A stretch of DNA of 40,245 nucleotides from Nostoc sp. GT001 (GTDB lineage: Bacteria > Cyanobacteriota > Cyanobacteriia > Cyanobacteriales > Nostocaceae): positions 5,504,319-5,544,563 of the forward strand of contig NZ_JAUDRJ010000003.1 of NCBI RefSeq assembly GCF_030382115.1, read 5' to 3'. The translations under genes and the position numbers were made by a program. This document shows positions 37,610-40,245 of the stretch, in pieces. Numbering within the stretch: position 1 is the stretch's first letter; every line of letters starts with the position of its first letter. The notes under the pieces were generated by a model. The model saw only the letters and a list, made by a program, of their open reading frames with translations. It was not told the DNA's origin and made no database searches.

Positions 37610-38027
37610 TAAAATTACTCCTGACTGCAAAAAGTACTGATTGAAAAAGAGGGGTTTTTCTATGTAGTGCCAATTAATATCTAGATAGGTTTAATTGTTT
37701 GCATTTTTTAATAATGTTTGAACAAATTTTCTAACAGAATTCAGGAGTCAGAATTCAGGAGTCAGAAGAACACTTGATGAATGAATATACCAATCATACT
37801 AAACTGCTTATCAATTCTGACTTTTGACTCACCTCGGCTACGCTCGGCGACCACCTGGGTGCTGAATTCTTTTTAGTTATTTCTAGCATAAAAGCCAAGC
37901 GATTGCTTTGAACAGCATTGAATATACCGTTCGCCACCCTCGCTTGACTAAATTGAGCATTCAATTCTGCATAGAGTAGTATGATTGTACCACTCATTGA
38001 TTAAATAGAAAAAATTCTTGCCAAAAA
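37610..38027. other. Intergenic region upstream of ssb, with a 14-bp tandem repeat
   Basis: GAATTCAGGAGTCA occurs twice in tandem (37737-37764), and a partly complementary stretch (TCTGACTTTTGACTCA ... GCTGAATTC) follows at about 37816-37868, so the block can fold back. A 67-codon minus-strand ORF (37794-37997, beginning MSGTIILLYAEL) is open here. Its 3' half is repeat sequence and I cannot support it as a gene. Confidence 0.45.
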
Positions 38028-38611
38028 TTAAGCCTTGACGTGAACTGGAAAAACACCCAAGGCGATCAACCTGGCTGGAAGGCTGCGCAAGACGGGTAAG
38101 CGCAAAAACGCAGGTGGTACAAAGGTGCGATTTGAGGTGATAACCGGGGCCAATACCCGCTTTTGGATCAAAGTTTGAAACGCCTGAATGATGCGTGTAG
38201 GCAACTCGCGTTGACGTTGTACTTTTGCTAAGTCGCTAAGTTGTACTTGTAGGGATAATGGGTTTTCAGATGACTAAAATCTGCGAATGTGACAGTATCT
38301 TGAGGAGTTTGAATACTAATTTGGCGCATTTTGGTATGGGGGAGTTTTAGCAAGCGATCGCTAAGTCCCAATTCCTCCATAATTTCCATCACTGATGGAT
38401 GAATCGTATCGCCGCGAAAATCGCGATCGAAGTCTTTATGTGCTTCCAGCAGCATCACAGAAATGCCTTGACGCGCTAACAACAGCGCCAATACTGCTCC
38501 TGCTGGTCCCCCACCCACAATGCAACAATCTGTGGTTTGTCGGTCTACAATGTCATGGACAGGATTAACGCTTGGGTCTTGGGAAAGATTTTTAGGTACA
38601 TCGGTAGTCAT
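38028..38611 (-). pseudogene. FAD-dependent monooxygenase (UbiH-like), internally deleted
   Basis: The N-terminal 127 codons (38228-38611) have the FAD-binding motif CIVGGGPAGAVLALLLARQG, a LLEAHKDFDRDFRGD segment typical of aromatic-ring monooxygenases, and HPSVMEIMEELG. The frame stops soon after FADFSHLKTHYPY. In another frame, 38028 to about 38236 encodes the C-terminus (LAKVQRQRELPTRIIQAFQTLIQKRVLAPV...PVHVKA, then stop). Around 200-230 codons between them, including the second FAD motif, are missing. The 9-bp GTTGTACTT occurs on both sides of the junction (38216-38224 and 38240-38248). Confidence 0.8.
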
Positions 38612-38859
38612 AACAACACCTCCTGATAGCCCTAAAATTCAGGACAGTTTGCTTTTGATAGTGCAAGCTGTTTTTTTAACTTTTCGTATTTACCCTGAAG
38701 GTGTATTATGATGGGCGCTAAACTGTCATTGGTCATTAGTCATTAGTCATTAGTCCAAATCCAATGCCCAATGACGCCACTTGCTCCACTTGGGGAAACC
38801 CCAAGACCGCAGTGGCTCCCCCATGCCCAATGCCCAATCCCCAATGACAATAATTAGTT
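38612..38859. repeat. Repeat-rich spacer with GTCATTA heptamers
   Basis: Three tandem GTCATTA units (38732-38752) are followed by a GCCACTTGCTCCACTTGGGG block with an inverted partner, and by repeated ATGCCCAATG units to about 38848. The block resembles the GGGGTCTCCCCAAGTGGAGC stretch inside the MITE near 1810-1835. No gene. Confidence 0.55.
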
Positions 38860-39120
38860 GTGTCTCAAGTTGTTTTAGAAAACGTTTATAAAAGTTTTTC
38901 CCCGCGTAAAGGGGAAAGTGTTACCTCACAAACGCAATCTCCCCTCACATCTGGGGAGAATGATGCAGCGCAGGAACGTGCGGGAAGTGTCAATGTCTTG
39001 CGGCGGATTAACCTGACGATCGCAGATGGTGAGTTTATGGTGCTGGTAGGCCCTTCTGGTTGTGGTAAAAGCACTCTACTGCGACTAATCGTACGGCTTA
39101 GAAGTGATGACTGGCGGTAA
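38860..39120 (+). CDS. Sugar-type ABC ATPase (MalK/UgpC-like), 5' part before a frameshift
   Basis: 86 codons from GTG at 38860. [10 protein letters not shown] leads, after a low-complexity insert (about 14-42), into [14 protein letters not shown] and Walker [14 protein letters not shown]. The expected next residues are I-A-G-L-E-x-M-T-G-G; instead the frame reads [10 protein letters not shown] and stops. Removing the extra A in CTTAGAAG (about 39096) restores LEVMTGGN and joins the downstream frame. It is the 5' part of one gene. The AG of the AGLE motif has also changed (VR), which supports real decay. Confidence 0.75.
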   Translation: MSQVVLENVYKSFSPRKGESVTSQTQSPLTSGENDAAQERAGSVNVLRRINLTIADGEFMVLVGPSGCGKSTLLRLIVRLRSDDWR

Positions 39121-40195
39121 TATCTGGATAGGCGATCGCTTAATCAATGACTTACCACCCAAGGAACGCGACATCGCAATGGTGTTTCAAAATTACGCCC
39201 TCTATCCTCACATGACGGTGTATGACAACATCGCTTTTGGGCTGCGGCGTAGGGGAAGCAGGGGAGCAGAGGAGCATACTTCGACTGCGCTCATTAACCA
39301 GAGGAGCAGAGGAGAAAATACTCCCTATCTTCGGACGTGGGCGGAAAATCTTTTTGGGGGGGCGACAAGAAAGTTACCTAAAGGATTGCGCTACACTTCT
39401 GACAAAGAACGGGCGGTAGATCAGCAGGTGCGTAGTGTTGCCCAACTGTTGCAAATCGAAACCTTGTTGAATCGCTTACCCAAACAGCTATCTGGGGGAC
39501 AAAGACAACGGGTTGCATTGGGACGAGCGATCGCACGTGACCCCCAAGTATTCTTAATGGATGAACCGCTTTCTAACTTAGATGCCAAACTGCGGGCGGA
39601 AACCCGCGCCCAAATTGTGAAATTGCAGCGCCAATTGGGGACAACGACAATTTACGTTACCCACGATCAAACAGAAGCGATGACAATGGGCGATCGCATT
39701 GCAATTATGTCTGAGGGTAAAATTCAGCAAGTTGCTTCTCCCTTAGAACTTTACAACCGTCCTGCTAATCTTTTTGTAGCAGAATTCATTGGTTCACCAC
39801 CGATGAATTTTATTCCTGTAGAATTTCATGCCCCGCAGTTGATTACTCATTCCCAGTTGCGTTTCACTCTGCCAGAAATTTGGGGAAAAGCTTTACAAAA
39901 ATATGATGGGAAAACTCTAATTTTAGGTATTCGTCCAGAACACTTAAACTTGAGTATGCCTGCTACCAAAAATCTACCAGTGCAAGTGGATTTGGTAGAG
40001 AATCTCGGCAACGATTCTTTTCTCGCTGTTAAGATTGCCGAACCTGGTTCTCAACCTGCTACTACAGCCAATTCCCTACAAGTGCGAATACCACCAGACC
40101 GATTTGTACAACCTGGCGAGCAACTTTGGTTATCTCTAACTCCAGAGAAAATTCACTTTTTTGACCCGGAAACTGAGTTAGCGATATTTCCCTAG
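39104..40195 (+). CDS. Sugar-type ABC ATPase (MalK/UgpC-like), 3' part after the frameshift
   Basis: 363 codons in the +1 frame. Q-loop [24 protein letters not shown], signature [14 protein letters not shown], Walker [17 protein letters not shown], switch histidine [11 protein letters not shown], then a TOBE-type C-terminal domain (about 230-363) typical of CUT1 sugar/polyol importers. Between Q-loop and signature an insert of roughly 60 residues (about 48-108) is partly encoded by AGGGGAGC-like and GAGGAGC repeats (39247-39320). No permease or binding protein is in the window. Without its Walker A, which lies in the other frame, this part cannot bind ATP normally. Confidence 0.85.
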   Translation: MMTGGNIWIGDRLINDLPPKERDIAMVFQNYALYPHMTVYDNIAFGLRRRGSRGAEEHTSTALINQRSRGENTPYLRTWAENLFGGATRKLPKGLRYTSDKERAVDQQVRSVAQLLQIETLLNRLPKQLSGGQRQRVALGRAIARDPQVFLMDEPLSNLDAKLRAETRAQIVKLQRQLGTTTIYVTHDQTEAMTMGDRIAIMSEGKIQQVASPLELYNRPANLFVAEFIGSPPMNFIPVEFHAPQLITHSQLRFTLPEIWGKALQKYDGKTLILGIRPEHLNLSMPATKNLPVQVDLVENLGNDSFLAVKIAEPGSQPATTANSLQVRIPPDRFVQPGEQLWLSLTPEKIHFFDPETELAIFP

Positions 40196-40245
40196 AATCA
40201 ATCTAAAATCTAAAATCTAAAATCCAAAATTGTGTCACCTATTCC
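40196..40245. repeat. AATCTAA heptamer repeat
   Basis: Tandem TCTAAAA-type heptamers (about 40199-40231) follow the ABC gene, an example of the A-rich short tandem repeats of Nostocales. Similar sequence lies at the broken 5' edge of the Uma2 remnant near 17120-17140. Confidence 0.55.

Noticed and set aside
37794..37997. 67-codon minus-strand ORF (MSGTIILLYAEL...)
   Set aside because: The 3' half is repeat sequence and no family is recognised; the first 40 codons might be a relic, but the evidence is too thin.
38732..38755. Tandem GTCATTA units as a CRISPR-like array
   Set aside because: The units are contiguous heptamers without spacers; a typical short tandem repeat of Nostocales.

Overview
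The window looks like a filamentous, heterocyst-type (Nostoc/Anabaena-like) cyanobacterium. Three things point there: HIP1 octamers (GCGATCGC) lie throughout both genes and spacers; short tandem heptamers and dispersed hairpin repeats fill many spacers; and the gene families are typical of that group (PATAN-REC regulators, GAF/PAS adenylate cyclase, Ser/Thr-His hybrid kinases, Hfq beside DapF). No tRNA, rRNA or CRISPR array was recognised. All identifications are by reading translated sequence; no database search was run.

Layout. 1-12.2 kb is signalling and stress: a PatA-like response regulator, a nested pair of MITE-like elements, a CyaB-type adenylate cyclase (minus strand), an exported protein of unknown function, a short-chain dehydrogenase, a KefB-like cation/proton antiporter, and a GAF-GAF-GGDEF protein whose second GAF has both cysteines of a DXCF cyanobacteriochrome. 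12.3-15.7 kb is housekeeping and repair: hfq and dapF diverge, then ada and an alkA-like glycosylase form a minus-strand operon. 16-28.1 kb is a sensory-kinase cluster preceded by an internally deleted IS630-type element and a truncated Uma2 gene: a Ser/Thr-His hybrid kinase split by a frameshift, a histidine kinase whose ATP-binding boxes look dead, and a membrane histidine kinase also split by a frameshift. 28.3-33 kb holds a second MITE copy, an intact Uma2 protein, the ureEFG urease maturation genes, and a double ATPase of a peptide-type ABC importer. 33-40.2 kb is an eroding stretch: a small membrane ORF with an in-frame stop, a broken NACHT NTPase, a toxin-antitoxin pair, ssb, a deleted flavin monooxygenase, and a frameshifted sugar-type ABC ATPase.

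How it fits together. Two second-messenger synthases (cAMP at 2-4.5 kb, c-di-GMP at 10.4-12.2 kb) and three large kinases make this a sensory region. ureE/F/G deliver nickel to urease, whose structural genes are not in the window. ada and alkA overlap and would be co-translated for alkylation repair.

The most distinctive property is decay: at least seven genes are truncated, frameshifted or internally deleted. Three of them need removal of exactly one base to restore a well-conserved frame. Short repeat units also sit in frame inside two coding regions. I did not find a convincing intact new system. The best candidates for real biology are the DXCF-type photoreceptor cyclase at 10437-12221 and the pseudokinase at 23481-26120.
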